Source: JABABV01 sp965222755 (lineage in GTDB: Bacteria; Bacillota_I; Bacilli_A; Mycoplasmatales; JABABV01). From it: a DNA stretch of 64,000 bases. The notes under the pieces are model-generated. The model was not told the DNA's origin. It did no database searches and worked only from the letters and a program-made list of their open reading frames with translations. Each line of letters begins with the position of its first letter. The stretch's first letter is position 1. Made by a program: the position numbers and the translations under genes. The stretch covers positions 62,001 to 126,000 of the forward strand of contig CBDCUK010000001.1 in assembly GCA_965222755.1 (NCBI GenBank), written 5' to 3'. Shown piece after piece: positions 30,819 through 43,048 of the stretch.

Positions 30819-31898
30819 TTAAAATAAAGATTTTCTAATTTTAACCATTTTATTTATTGGACCTCTAAAAACTAATGTTTGACCCTCGCTTATCAATTTA
30901 ATAATACCAATATCAATGATTTCGAGTTCAATTTTAGCATTATTGTTTTCTAATTTAATAATTTCTGTTTTAAAATTCTGATTTTTTATTATTGGTCATT
31001 TAAAAAAATCTGGATTTTTTTGAAATAGTCTTTCTAAATTAGTTGTTTTTGTTCTTTGAATATTAATATTAGGATTATGATAAATCGTAAAATTAGTTAC
31101 TGGTCCATCAGTAAAATCAAAACTAATTAAATTACCAAACATAATTGTTTGATCGGGATTTAATTGATAAATTTTAGGTCTAAATGAACTTTTAAAAGTT
31201 CATTTTTTACTACTTGAATCTGTTGAATATTTTCTGATGCTAAACTCGTTAACTAATCCAGGAGTATCAATGATATTTATTTCATTAATTTTAAAGTTAA
31301 TAAAACTTTCTGTTGTTCCTGGAAAACGACTATTAACTAAATGGTGATTAACATTTTGACTAGTTAATAATTTTGAAATTAATGTTGTCTTTCCAGCATT
31401 CTCGTAACCCACAAAAACAATATTAGAATCATTTTTAAAATTAGTAATTAAATTAAATAATTGTTTTCGTTTATTATTATCTTGTAAACCACTTATTGCA
31501 ATAATATTTAAATTTTTAATATGATTTAACTGTAATGATATTTTTTCGATAACTCTATTAATTCTAATATTTTTATCTGCTAAATCAATCTTATTAATTA
31601 CTAATATTTTAATAATATCATTATTTATTGCGCCAATTAAAGTATCTAAGTCCTCAATATTAAAGTTAAATAAATCAATTACAATAATAGCTCCTTGAGC
31701 AATGGTGTTAACATTTTCGATGATTTTGCTTTTATTAAGAGGTTTTGTAATAGCTTTGAAATCATTGTAATGTACTATTCTAAAACAACGTTGACAAATT
31801 TTTTGACCTTCTTTAATAATTGTTTCACTACCACAACCAGGACATTGTATTTTTTTATAAGAGTTGTTCTTCGTTTGGATTGTTTGTTCATTTTTCAT
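30819..31898 (-). CDS. yqeH: YqeH circularly permuted GTPase (30S assembly)
   Basis: GTPase needed for small ribosomal subunit maturation. It has 359 residues. An N-terminal zinc finger (CPGCGSETIIKEGQKICQRC, about 17-36) is followed by a GTPase domain in permuted order. NKIDL (G4) comes first, then GYENAGKTTL (G1) and DTPG (G3), which defines YqeH. The C-terminal RNA-binding domain needs TGA as Trp. An in-frame GTG nine bases upstream sits inside the AGAGGTGA ribosome-binding site, so the ATG at 31898 is chosen. It overlaps the yqeG end by 44 bases. Confidence 0.93.
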
Positions 31899-32466
31899 TA
31901 TACTCACCTCTGATTAAAATATTGTTTTTTTCTAATTTTTTATAAATTTGACGTTCTAATCAACGATTAAAAACATTGATTTTTTTATCGGTACTAACTA
32001 TTGGTAAAACTAGTATTGATTCAATTTGCAAGCGATTAGCCATAAAAATATCGGTTACTAACTGGTCACCCATAATGACAGTTTCACTACGTTGAAAACC
32101 ATGTTCTTTCATGAACTTTTTAACAAGATGGGTCATTGGTTTTTTAGCCATACTAAAATAATGATTTACTCCTGCTTTTTCAGAAAACTTTTTTACCCTT
32201 TTATCAAAGTTATTTGATATTAATACGAAAGTCATGCCACGATCACGAATATTTTTAATAAATTTCAAATTATTAGCAGTGGGCATAATTTTATAATGAG
32301 GGACTAAAGTATTATCTAAATCACAAAAAATTAATTTAATTCCTTGTTGTTTAAGAGCATCTAAGTTTAATTCTGAAAAATGCGATATATAAATCGATGG
32401 TTTAAAATAATTATAAATACTTTTTTTAAATTTTAAATAATCCGTTGTTTTTTTAAATTTAAACAT
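31855..32466 (-). CDS. yqeG: YqeG-family HAD phosphatase
   Basis: A 203-residue HAD-superfamily protein (YqeG/HAD IIIA). Motif I is FCDLDNTLVPH (DxDxT), motif II LISNN, and motif III/IV covers AKKPMT and ETVIMGDQLVTDIFMANRL (GDQLxTD). It is next to yqeH as in Bacillus. The substrate is not established; related proteins act on phosphatidylglycerophosphate. Two internal TGA codons are read as Trp, and the true end overlaps the yqeH start by 44 bases. Confidence 0.9.
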
Positions 32467-32490
32467 AAACCCTCCTTTTATATTATGATT

Positions 32491-34875
32491 TTAGTTATTT
32501 TTAATACTTATATTAGTAACTATTTTTTTACTAAAACTTCTTTTTTTAGACTCTAAATCATCAATTTGATTAATTTTATTTTCTAATTTGTATCAATTAC
32601 CATCTAAAACTTGAAATTTAATTTTACTAAAATCATTAACCTCAATAGCAGCAATCAATTTTTGATTAGTTTTTGTCTTGAATAATAAATTACCTCTAAG
32701 AGCTCTATTAGTTGTTTTTAGCGCTGTTGTATCTATTTTTTTATAGTAACCATCATTAGTAGCAATTAGTAATAAACTACCAAAACTGACACTACTAATA
32801 CCAATTACATTTTGATCATCTTTTAATTTAATAGCTCTTACACCACTAGTGTTAGCTCCAAGAATTGGAACTTCTTGAGCTGGAAAATTTGTATAATAAC
32901 CTTGATCATTAACAATCACTAGATTATCTTTTTGCTCAATAATAATAACGTTTCTTAATTCATCACCATTTTTAATTTTGATGATACGTGATAAACGTTG
33001 TGATTTTAAATTTCGAAGATCATTTAAATTCATGTTTTTAATTTGACCTTTAATAGTAATGAAACAAATTGTTTGATTGTCGTTATAATTATTTAAATTA
33101 AATATTTTAATAATTTTTTCTTGATGAGATAATTTAATAATTTCATTTATATGTTGACCAATATCATTATTTTTTGTGAGTTTAATTTTGTGAATTGCTA
33201 TTTTTAATATATTACCATAATTTGTAAAAGCATAAAGAACATCTTTGTTATTAATATTAAAACTAGCAACAACAACATCATCGATTTTTAAACTTGCTTT
33301 TTTATTATTGTTTATTTGATTAATGTATTTAATGAAATAATTATTATTAGTAAAATTAATATTTACCATTTCAGATTTAACTAAATTTTGATTATTAATT
33401 TCATATTTATCAATATGGTTTTCAATTTTACTTAATCTTGGATTAGCAAATTGGTTTTTAATATTTTCTAATTCTTTTATAATGATTTTTAAAATTAAAT
33501 TACGATTTGCTAAAATTTTTTGTAAAACTTGAATTTGTTTGAGGATTTTTTGATATTCAGTTTCAGTTGTTTTAATATCAGTTGATGATAATCGATATAA
33601 TTGCAGTGTAACAATTGCTTCAGCTTGTTGGATATCAAATTGAAAATGTTGCATTAAACTTTCTTTAGCAGAACTTTTACCATTTGAATTGCGAATTAAT
33701 TCAATAACTTTATCAAGATTATTGATAACTACTATTAAAGCATCTAAAATATGCTTTCTCTTTTCTAAATTAGTAAGTTTGAATTGCGATTTTTTATTAA
33801 CGATTACTTCTTGATGTTTAATATAAATTTGAATTAATTCTTTTAAATTTGCTAATTTAGGTTTAGCCTCATCAATGACAACCATATTATAATTGTAAAA
33901 AACTTGCATTTCACTGTTTTTAAATAAATATTTTAAAATGGTATTAGCATCACTATCGCGTTGCAATTCGATAACGACTTTTAATCCTTGTCTAGAAGTT
34001 TCATCACGAATTTCTCTGATACCATTAATTTTTTGGTTAAGAATTATTTCAGCAATTTTACGAACCATATTTGCTTTATTAACACCAAAAGGCATTTCAT
34101 GAATAATAATGTTGTTATTGATTATTTCTGTTTTTGCTTTAATGGAAATTCGCCCTCTACCACTAGATAAAGCATCAATAATTCCGGATTTTCCCTGAAT
34201 TATTCCTCCAGTTGGAAAGTCTGGACCTTTTACAATGTTTAATAAATCATAAATTGAAGCAGCTGGTTTATTAATCATAAAAATAATTGCATCAATAATT
34301 TCTCCTAAATTATGTGGTGGAATTTCTGTTGCATATCCAGCTGCAATTCCACGAGCACCATTAACTAAAAGATTAGGAAATTTTGCAGGTAAAACTGTTG
34401 GCTCAAATTCACTATCATCAAAATTATTAGTAAAATTAACAGTTTTAAATTCGATATCTTGCAATAAAAAACTACTGATTTTTGACATTCTTACTTCTGT
34501 ATAACGCATTGCAGCAGGTGGGTCATCATCAATTGAACCATTATTACCATGCATATCAATTAATTGAGCATTTGTTTTTCAATCTTGTGACATTCTAACC
34601 ATTGCTTCATAAACTGAACTATCACCATGTGGATGATATTTACCGATTACTTCACCAACAATTCTGGCTGATTTTTTATAACTTTTATCTCATGTTAATC
34701 CTAATTCATTCATTGCAAATAAAATTCGGCGTTGTACAGGTTTCAAACCATCACGAGCATCAGGAATAGCTCGTTCTTGAATAATATATTTAGCATATCG
34801 TCCAAAGCGCTCGCCTAAAATATTACCTAATTCTCGCTTGATAATTAGTGAACTTTTATTTTTATTTTCTGCCAT
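32491..34875 (-). CDS. parC: DNA topoisomerase IV subunit A
   Basis: Breaks and rejoins DNA to separate linked daughter chromosomes, together with ParE. It has 794 residues. The quinolone-region motif HPHGDSSVYEAMVRM and the catalytic tyrosine in AAMRYTEVRMS are clear. The C-terminal beta-pinwheel is degenerate and rich in Asn/Lys/Ile. Adjacent parE and the SSVYEAM form favour ParC over GyrA. The distal coding part runs beyond an in-frame TGA (Trp) near 32593 to TAA at 32491. It is 14 bases after parE. Confidence 0.95.
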
Positions 34876-34889
34876 AAACAGTTACCTCA

Positions 34890-36803
34890 CTATTTTTTAT
34901 TAATTAAAATATTTTCTATTAAAGTGAATTGAATATTTTCTTGAATTCATTGTTTTCGATCTTCAACTTTACTACCCATTAAAGTACTAATTTCACGTCT
35001 TGAAAAGTCTTCATCATTTAAAGTAATCTGAATCAATGTTCTTGTTTCGGGATCCATTGTGGTTTCTCAAAGTTGATGAGCATTCATTTCTCCGAGTCCT
35101 TTATAACGCTGAATTTCATATTTTTCTAAATTTGGGAATTGTTTATATTCGGTTTCATCATATAAATAATTTATTTTTTTCTTATTATATTTATTAGTTA
35201 GTTTAAATAATGGGGGAATCGCTATGTACAAACGACCATCAAGAATCAAGTCTTTCATATAATGATAGAAAAAAGCAATTAATAAAGATTGGATGTGAGC
35301 ACCATCGGTATCAGCATCAGTCATTATGATAATTTTTCCATATTTAGATTTTTTAACATTAAATGATTGTTCTAATCCTGCTCCAACAGCATTAATAATC
35401 GTGTTTATTTCTTCGTTTTTTAAAATATCTAAAATATTTGCTTTCTCAGTATTAATAATTTTTCCGCGTAACGGTAGAATTGCTTGATGCTTACGATCTC
35501 TTCCTAATTTAGCGCTTCCACCAGCCGAGTCTCCCTCAACTAAAAATAATTCATTTTCAATATATTTTTTGGATTGTGCAGGTGATAATTTACCTGAAAG
35601 AATTTTTTTGATTTTTTGATTATTTTTAATTTCTTTAATTTCTTTTCGAGATTGTTTTGAAAGATACCTAGCTTTTGCATTTAATTGAATCTTATTAATT
35701 ATTTTATCTGCTTGAGTTTTATTTTCAATTAGTCAATAATTAAGGTTTTGACTAATTGTATTTTCAACAGCACTACGAGCATCTATAGTTGATAGTTTGT
35801 GTTTATTCTGACCTTCAAATTCTAATTTATTCTCATTAATATAAATAGAAATGATTACACTGAGTCCTTCACGAATATCTTGACCCTCAATAGGGTAGCG
35901 TTCTTTGATATTTTGGTTTTTAATATAATTTTTAATTGCTTTTGTTAAACCAGTTTTAAACCCATTCTCATGAGTTCCGCCATCACTAGTTTTAACATTA
36001 TTAACAAAAGAAATAATATTTTCCTTATCACTTTTATTATATTGCAAAACAACTTTACTTTTTATATCTAAAAAAGTATTTGATAATTGAATTAAAGAAG
36101 CGACTGGTTTTGAAGTTGTGATGAATTTCATGAAATCAACTAAACCATTTTTAAATTTAAAAACTTCTACTCTATCATTAATGTTATCTTGAGCTTTAAT
36201 TTCCAAGTTTTCTACTAAAAATGCGCTTTCTCGGGATTTATTAATAATCATATCAAAATTAAATTCAGTATTACTAAAAATCATTCCATCTGGTTTGAAA
36301 GTAATAGCTGTTCCCTTTTTATTGCTTTTTTTAACTTTTACTAATTTTGAAACTTTTTTACCACCGTTTAAAAAATTTAAATTTCATTCAAAACCATCGC
36401 GTCAAACAACTATTTTAACAAAACTAGATAAAGCATTGACAACTGAAGCACCAACACCATGAAGTCCACCAGCGGTTTTATAACCACTATCGCTTCCGAA
36501 TTTAGCACCGGCATGTAATTTCGAAAACACTAATTCAATTCCAGAATAACCACTCTTATGTTTATCTACAGGAATTCCACGACCATTATCTTGAACTGTA
36601 ATACTGCCATCTTTATTTAACTTAAGATTAATTTTTGTGGCAAATCCAGCTAAAGCTTCATCAATAGAATTATCTAAAATTTCTCAAATTAAATGGTGTA
36701 GACCATGAATATCAGTTGATCCAATATACATACCTGGTCTTTTTCGAACAGCTTCTAAACCTTCTAAAACTTCTAATGATTTACTGCTATAATTATTTTT
36801 CAT
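34890..36803 (-). CDS. parE: DNA topoisomerase IV subunit B
   Basis: ATPase subunit of topoisomerase IV; 637 residues. It starts MKNNYSSKSLEVLEGLEAVR with PGMYIGSTD close behind. Other landmarks are EILDNSIDEALAGFA, the ATP-lid GLHGVGASVVNAL, the TOPRIM motif VEGDSAGGSAK and MTDADTDGAHIQSLLIAFFY, and the C-terminal RYKGLGEMNAHQL. The stop is TAG at 34890-34892. It heads the operon running down to mtnN and diverges from plsY. Confidence 0.96.
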
Positions 36804-36870
36804 AAATTTACCTCTTTTTTACTATGATTACTTCTAAAATAATTGTATAATTAGTAATGGTGATATTGCA

Positions 36871-37578
36871 ATGATTATTTTTCAAGACATTAGTGCTTAC
36901 TTTATTTTAATATGCTTTGCGTATTTAGTAGGTAGTATTAATTTTTCTATTATAATTTATCATATTATTAAAAATGGCGATATTCGAAACTTAGGATCTA
37001 AAAACGCTGGAGCTACAAATATAGCTCGTTTTTTAGGAACTAAAATCGGTATCCTCGTAATGTTTTTGGATATTTTAAAAAGTGTAAGTGTAATGTTTAC
37101 ATCTATAGCTTTAAAGGAAAATGTTAACTTTTTTCATAATGCTAACCATTTAGAAGTAATAGCAGTCTTTATTTTAATAGGACATTGTTATCCTGTATTT
37201 TACAACTTCCGTGGTGGTAAGGGAGCAGCTTGCGCCCTTGGTATAGTTTTAAGTCTTAATTGAGTTTTATTTTTAATAGCTCTATTTCTTGTATTTGCAA
37301 TAGTTGTAATTACAAAATATGTTAGTGTTGCATCTTTAGCAACTACTTGAATAATATTTATCTTATCTTGAATTCCGTGATTGAATCATGGACCCGAAAC
37401 CCCATACGTAATAGTTGGGGACAATGCTTTCATTTATTGACCACTAGCAATTGCTATAATATCGTTGTTTATGACTTTTAAACATCGAGTTAATATTATG
37501 AAATTAATTTCTGGGAAAGAAAGTAAAATTTATCTTTTTAAAAAAATGAAGAAGCAAAAACAAATTAATAATATTTAA
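36871..37578 (+). CDS. plsY: acyl-phosphate:glycerol-3-phosphate acyltransferase
   Basis: Membrane enzyme that makes lysophosphatidic acid from acyl-phosphate, the first step of phospholipid synthesis. It has 235 residues and about seven helices. Signature loops: AYLVGSINFSIIIYHIIKNGDIRNLGSKNAGATNIAR (GSxNxGATN type), GHCYPVFYNFRGGKGAA and a C-terminal MTFKHRVNIMKLISGKESK. TATAAT at 36846-36851 is a likely -10 box. It diverges from parE. Confidence 0.93.
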
Positions 37579-37627
37579 ATATGATAGTTAATAAACAAAA
37601 CAAACAAAACAAAAAAGTCTGATATTT

Positions 37628-37658
37628 AAAAACAAGAAATAATTAATTTCTTGTTTTT
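37628..37658. terminator. bidirectional terminator between plsY and nfo
   Basis: AAAAACAAGAAAT pairs with ATTTCTTGTTTTT around a five-base loop. T tracts face both converging genes. Confidence 0.8.
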
Positions 37659-37662
37659 TTAG

Positions 37663-38541
37663 TTATTTTTTCGGTAATAAGTCTTTATTATTATTGCGTA
37701 AAGCAGCAATTTCCGCTTTATAAGGTGCTACTTTTTCAATTCATGGAGTTTCTAATATTTTAACAACGTTAATTAATTTTGGGTGATTAAAAATTTTAAT
37801 TAAATTTTCAAAACCAATAAATCCATGACCGATATTTTCATGACGATCTTTATGAGCTGATAAATTATTTTTTGAATCATTTAAATGAATTACTTGTAAT
37901 TTATCTAAACCGACCACTTGATCAAATTCATTTAAAACATTATCGATATCATTTAAATCTTTACCAGAATCTCAAACATGGCAAGTGTCGAAACAAACAA
38001 CGATGCGATCCGAAAATTGAGAATTACTAATAATATAATTTAATTCTTCAAAATTTCGTCCTAATTCACTGCCTTTACCAGCCATTGTTTCAAGTGCGAT
38101 TTTTACATTTGTACCATCTTGAGCAAAAACATTATCTAATGCTGTGACGATTCTTTTAAGACCATTTTCGGCACCACTACCAACATGAGCTCCAGGATGT
38201 AATACTAAGTATTCTGCTTTTAAAGCATCACTACGTTGTAATTCTTTAATCAAAAATTCTTGTGCAAAATTTCATTTATTATCTTCTGGTGAAGCACAAT
38301 TAATAATATAGGGAGCATGAATAATTGTATTTTTTGGATTAATGTTATTTTCAATCATTAATTCAAGAGCAGCAGGAATGTTTAAATCAGCAATTGCTTT
38401 TCGTCTACTATTCATCGGAGGACCAGTATAAATCATTAAAGCATTGGCTTTATAAGTAAGAGTATCACGGACACTATCTAAGAAATAATTTGGCGCTTTC
38501 AAACTAACATGAGCCCCAATTAAAACTTTATTTTTTTCCAT
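37663..38541 (-). CDS. nfo: endonuclease IV (AP endonuclease)
   Basis: Zinc enzyme that nicks DNA at abasic sites in base-excision repair. It has 292 residues, usual for the family. Landmarks: IGAHVSLKAPNYFLDSV at the start, IIHAPYIINCASPE, YLVLHPGAHVGSG, ALETMAGKGSELG, VCFDTCHVWDSG and VIHLNDSKN-LSAHKDRHENIGHGFIG, which supply the metal-binding His, Glu and Asp residues. The start overlaps the helicase stop by 14 bases, so the two are probably coupled. Confidence 0.96.
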
Positions 38542-39892
38542 ATTTAATTTCTCTCCTTATTTTTTTCATTTCAGTATTTTTTTGTTTTTTCTTAATGCGT
38601 GCAATTTTCATTTTTAGTTTCTTTTTATAATTTGGTTTTTTAATTTTATTTTTATCGTTATTTTTTTTACTTTGATTTTTAATTTGGCGAATCTCATTAT
38701 CAAATTTATCTAATTTTTTATTAACTAGTTTAGTTTTTTTAATAATTCTTTTTTCCTTAATAGCTTCGTCATTATAAAAATTAACAAGATCTTCTTTGAC
38801 AAATTTCATTATTTTGTAATCAAAATCTAATTTCCCTAATTTCATCATTTCTCTTTGATTTTTTAAATCAATTAAAGAATAAGAAGTTCCTGAACTGTAA
38901 TAACGTGAAGTTCGACCAGCTCTATGTTGATAAAATTCAATATTATTAGGCAAATCGAAATTAATAACGACATCTAAACCATCAATATCAAGACCACGAC
39001 TTAGAACATCACTAGCAATAATTCATTGAAATTCCATATTGCGAATTCTTCTTAAGACTTGATTTCTTTCTCTATGTGTTAAATCACCATGAATAATTCC
39101 ACTTTTAATATTATTCTTTAATAAATAATCATGAACTTTTTTAACGCCGTTTTTAGTGCTTACAAAAACAATCCCGACATAAGGATTAACAACGTTCATT
39201 AATTTATGTAAATTTTCTAATTTTTTTGTTACTTTTGTATTAATAATAATATGGTTTATTGTACTTAATCTACCAATTGTTTTAATAACTTTAAAAGGAC
39301 TATGGAAAAATTTTTGCATAAATTGAGTTAATTCTTTTGGAATAGTTGCTGAACAAATAATAACTTTGATATTTTTATTAATTTTTTGAATTAAAAAATT
39401 TAAATCATCAAAGAATTCATGATCAATAGTCATATCTGCTTCATCGATTACTAAATATTTGGCATTAGTAATTTGTGACTGCATATCAGCGCTAAAAACT
39501 TGTCTTATTTTCGAAGCTGTACCTACTATGATATTACTACTAGTTAGGTTTTTGTTAGCAATATTTTGACCACCAGTAATTAGATCAACTTTTAAATCAT
39601 CACTACCCTCTAAAATTGAAGTAGTAACTTTAAAAATTTGTTTTGATAATTCTCTTGAAGGAGAAATCACTATTGCTTGAACCTCTTTAATCTCTGGATC
39701 AACATCATTTATTATCGGAAGCATAAAGGCCAATGTTTTTCCACTACCCGTAGCTGAATTAATAACAATATATTGATTTTTGTTAATCATAGGGATTGCT
39801 TCTTCTTGGATTGGTGTTGGATTTTTAAATTCCAAACTATCAAGCTTATCAATAAGCCAAGGTTTGAAGTTATAGTTTTTAAAATTATTCAT
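38528..39892 (-). CDS. DEAD-box RNA helicase
   Basis: ATP-dependent RNA helicase; 454 residues. Motifs run in order: Q motif (FKNPTPIQEEAI), motif I ATGSGKT, Ia ISPSREL, Ib TGG, II DEAD, III SAT, V region HGDLTHRERNQVLRRI and VI HRAGRTSR. The last ~90 residues are very basic (KKTKLVNKKLDK, NKIKKPNYKKKLKMKI), suggesting an RNA-binding tail. CshA/B-like roles in ribosome assembly or mRNA decay are possible; the exact subfamily is not fixed. It shares a face-to-face promoter region with ispH. Confidence 0.93.
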
Positions 39893-39939
39893 AAATTTAC
39901 CGCTTTCTGAATGTGACTATTTATTAAAATTAATTTATT

Positions 39940-39970
39940 AAATTATAACACATAATATTTGTTATAATTT
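39940..39970. promoter_or_regulatory. inverted -10 boxes between the helicase gene and ispH
   Basis: AAATTATAAC (39940-39949) and GTTATAATTT (39961-39970) are perfect 10-base inverted copies, 11 bases apart. Each contains TATAAT in opposite orientation, so the repeat is either two overlapping divergent promoters or an operator. Confidence 0.5.
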
Positions 39971-39987
39971 AACAACGAGGTGTAACT

Positions 39988-40860
39988 ATGAAAATTACAA
40001 AAATATTTCCACGTGGATATTGCTATGGTGTAATCAGAGCAATCATGATGACGAAAAAAATTTCTAAAGAACATCAAGGAGATTCAAAACAAATTTACAT
40101 GATTGGTATGTTAGTTCATAATAGACATATTGTTAATGACATTGAAAAATTAGGAGTTATTTTATTAGACGATACAAATACTAGTAGATTAGATTTAGTA
40201 AAAAAATTAGATCCTGAAAAATCAATTTTAATATTTACAGCACACGGGACACCAATTAGTGTTATAGAGTATGTGAAGAAACATAAGTTTATTTATTATG
40301 ATACTGTTTGTCCTGAAGTTATTAAAACATTTGATATTATCGAAGAAAAAATTAAAGGTAATTACGATATTATATTTTTAGGTGTAAAAAAACATCCAGA
40401 AACATTAGCAGTTAAAGAAATTAACAAGAAAAGAATTCATTTAATTACTGAAATATCACAATTAGATAATTTAGAAATTAAAAATAAATTAGCAGTTTTA
40501 AATCAAACTACATTATCTTCAATTGATTTAGAGAATTTTTATAATAAAATTAAACAAAAATGACCACAAGTTGAACTTTATAATGATTTATGTAAAGCAA
40601 CACTTGATCGTCAAAAACCACTATTCAATATCGATCCTACAGTAGATTTAGTAATAGTTTGTGGCGATAAAAAATCAAATAACTCTAATGCTTTAATGAA
40701 TATTGCAAAAGATCAAGGATTTGAATCAATTTTAATTAATAATCCTGAAGATTTACCAATGAATATAATAAACAAAAAGCGCCATATTGCTATTACAGCA
40801 GGCGCTTCAACACCAACATATATTACAAATAAAATCATAAGTATTTGTGCTGATGTTTAA
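39988..40860 (+). CDS. ispH: 4-hydroxy-3-methylbut-2-enyl diphosphate reductase
   Basis: Last enzyme of the MEP pathway, making IPP and DMAPP with an Fe-S cluster. It has 290 residues. The three cluster cysteines are C12 (PRGYCYGV), C108 (YDTVCPEV) and C202 (YNDLCKAT). The ligand-binding HNRHIV, AHGTPISV, KHPETLA and NQTTLSS motifs are present. This shows a de novo isoprenoid pathway, consistent with Spiroplasma. Start ATG follows ACGAGGTG. Its stop codon overlaps the stop of the convergent NIF3-family gene. Confidence 0.95.
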
Positions 40861-41609
40861 AAATATTTAATATCTAAAATTTTTGATTCTTCAATAACAG
40901 GTAAGTTATTATCTTTTAATAAATCTCTAATAGAAAACATAAAGAATGATTCAATGCTGTGACAAACTTCAATAATATTAATTCCCAACTCAGCGGCACC
41001 AATAAAATGATGTCACTTAATTTCGGAAGTAATAAATAAATCTGCTTTTTTATCATAAGCATTTTGATAATATTCTCCACCACTACCACCAATAATAGCA
41101 ATAGTTTTACAAATGTTTTCAGGATTTCCTGAAAACTTAATATTATCTAAATATCAAGATGATTTTAATTTAGGTATTAATTCTTTAATTTTAATACCTT
41201 TCTCTAAGTTACCAATCAATCCTAAATGATCTTTATTGAAAAAAGATCATTTTTTAATGCCGATCGCACTCATTAAGCTAGCATTAAGACCTTCTTTCGA
41301 AACATCAGAATTAGTATGCATTGCAATCAAACCAATTTTTTTAGTGTTTAAAATTTTTCAAATATTTTTTTTCCATTCCGTTTCCATTTCATCTTTAAAT
41401 GAATTAAAAATAAAAGGATGATGGGTAATAATTAAATTAACATTATTTTTAAGTGCTTGATTTAAAATTTTAGTATTTAAATCAAGAGTGATTAATATTT
41501 TTTCAACATTAAATGTATGATTAATTAAAATACCAGAATTATCTCAATCCATAGAATCACTAAATGGAAATTTTTTATTTAATATTTGGTAAATTTTATT
41601 AATTTTCAT
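40857..41609 (-). CDS. NIF3-family dinuclear metal protein (YqfO-like)
   Basis: A 250-residue member of the Nif3/GTP cyclohydrolase I type 2-like family, of unsettled function. Landmarks: SDSMDWDNSGILINH near the start, IITHHPFIFN (metal-binding His pair), MHTNSDVSKEGLNA, IAIIGGSGGEYY and ADLFITSEIKWHHFIGA. It is the short form without the middle PII-like insertion. Its conserved position behind trmK matches Bacillus sigA-trmK-yqfO. The stop TAA (40857-40859) overlaps the ispH stop on the other strand. Confidence 0.92.
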
Positions 41610-41610
41610 A

Positions 41611-43041
41611 TTATTTTATACCTTTGATAACCTTTCTTTGGAAGTATAACATCCATATGACAATTCCTAATATTATTAAATAAAAGGTGGATATTATAGA
41701 TAAATAAACATTGATAGAAAAGAAAAATTCAAAATGTGACTTTGCAGAACTAAAACCTAATATTAAAAATAAGAGGACCATTGTGATAATTGATATTCAT
41801 AAACTTCATTCATGATTATTAGCTTCATAATTTTGATTAGCGAATTTTAAATTAGTATTAAACATAATCAAAAATATGCAAAAGAAGAATATGGAGAATC
41901 CGAAATTAAACATTTGATTATATATATAAATATGCTTACCACCCTCAATGTCAATTACATTAGTGACATGGGGGTCTGATAATATCGCCTGGGCATCTTG
42001 TAAAGAATGTCCAGAATGAACTAAAGCGGAAACAGTATCAATACCATCAATTCCCCTAGAAATGAATAATAAACCAACAACTAGAAAGAAATGAGCATAT
42101 GAATATCATACTATTTTCTTATTATGCTTGCTTTTACTATATATAATCGAGCCGACCCAATCTGTATAAATTCATCATATTCCAAAAATTAATAAAATAC
42201 TAATGGAAAATCGCCAAATTAAATATTGATAATTTAAATTTATAGATTTAACAACATAAGTTAATTCATTTAAATGAACCACGCTTAAAAAAGAAGCAAG
42301 AACTGTCTCACCTAAAGTGATTAATGTAAATAAAATAAAACGTTCACTAATATGGGTTTTATGTAATTTTGGTAACTTTTGAGATCAAAAGAGGATCGGT
42401 ATGGAGGTAAAAACAAATTCAACAACAGCAACCGAAATAAAGACAATCAAACCAATGTTGTCTTTATCATTAAAATGAAATCCACCATTTCAAGAATACA
42501 TAGTGTACATAATGATTGGTGAAATTATAAAACCGATTGCTGGGAAAAAATAGTTTTGGTATACAAAACTATTTTGTTCCGCTGAATTTACGATTATATC
42601 TAAATAAATAACAGCCAGAACTAATCTAGATAACACAAATCCTAAAATATAAGATCCTCTAAATTCTAATATTTGATTAGAAGTATGTTTGGCTATTAGA
42701 TGAGATTCTGAATATCCATAAGCCATTAGTAAACAAGGAATCATATTAGACCAAATAATTAATCTATAACGCATTCCCGAGGTTTCAAATCGATCAGCAT
42801 AAAGAATTATATTAAATCATACATTTCATAAATAGTAAAAAAATATAATTCATAAGATTAAGTCATGATTTACTCATGAATAATCCAAATAATTTGAAAA
42901 AATAGTAATAGAAGAAACGAATGCTAAATCAAAAAAAAGTTCTAAATGACTGGCACTTCTTTTTTCAGATTTTTGATTAATATTTGGTTTTTTTCAAACT
43001 ACTCCTTTATAATATCAGAAATTTTTTAAAAACAATTTCAT
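41611..43041 (-). CDS. LtrA-family (low temperature requirement A) membrane protein
   Basis: A 476-residue polytopic membrane protein with about 11-12 helices. The N-terminal EKRSASHLELFFDLAFVSSI and the following YLWNVWFNIILYADRFET match the LtrA family pattern (TxLELFFDLVFV... W....YANRFDT). The biochemical role of LtrA is unknown; it was named from a cold-sensitive Listeria mutant. The gene lies between trmK and nif3, which are usually adjacent. It is very AT-rich and reads through many TGA-Trp codons. The stop is one base before the nif3 start. Confidence 0.82.
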
Positions 43042-43048
43042 AAATTAA

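Noticed and set aside
32491..34875. Gyrase subunit A instead of ParC
   Set aside because: The partner upstream is a ParE-type protein and the region around the quinolone-site serine reads HPHGDSSVYEAM as in GrlA/ParC; residual uncertainty is small.
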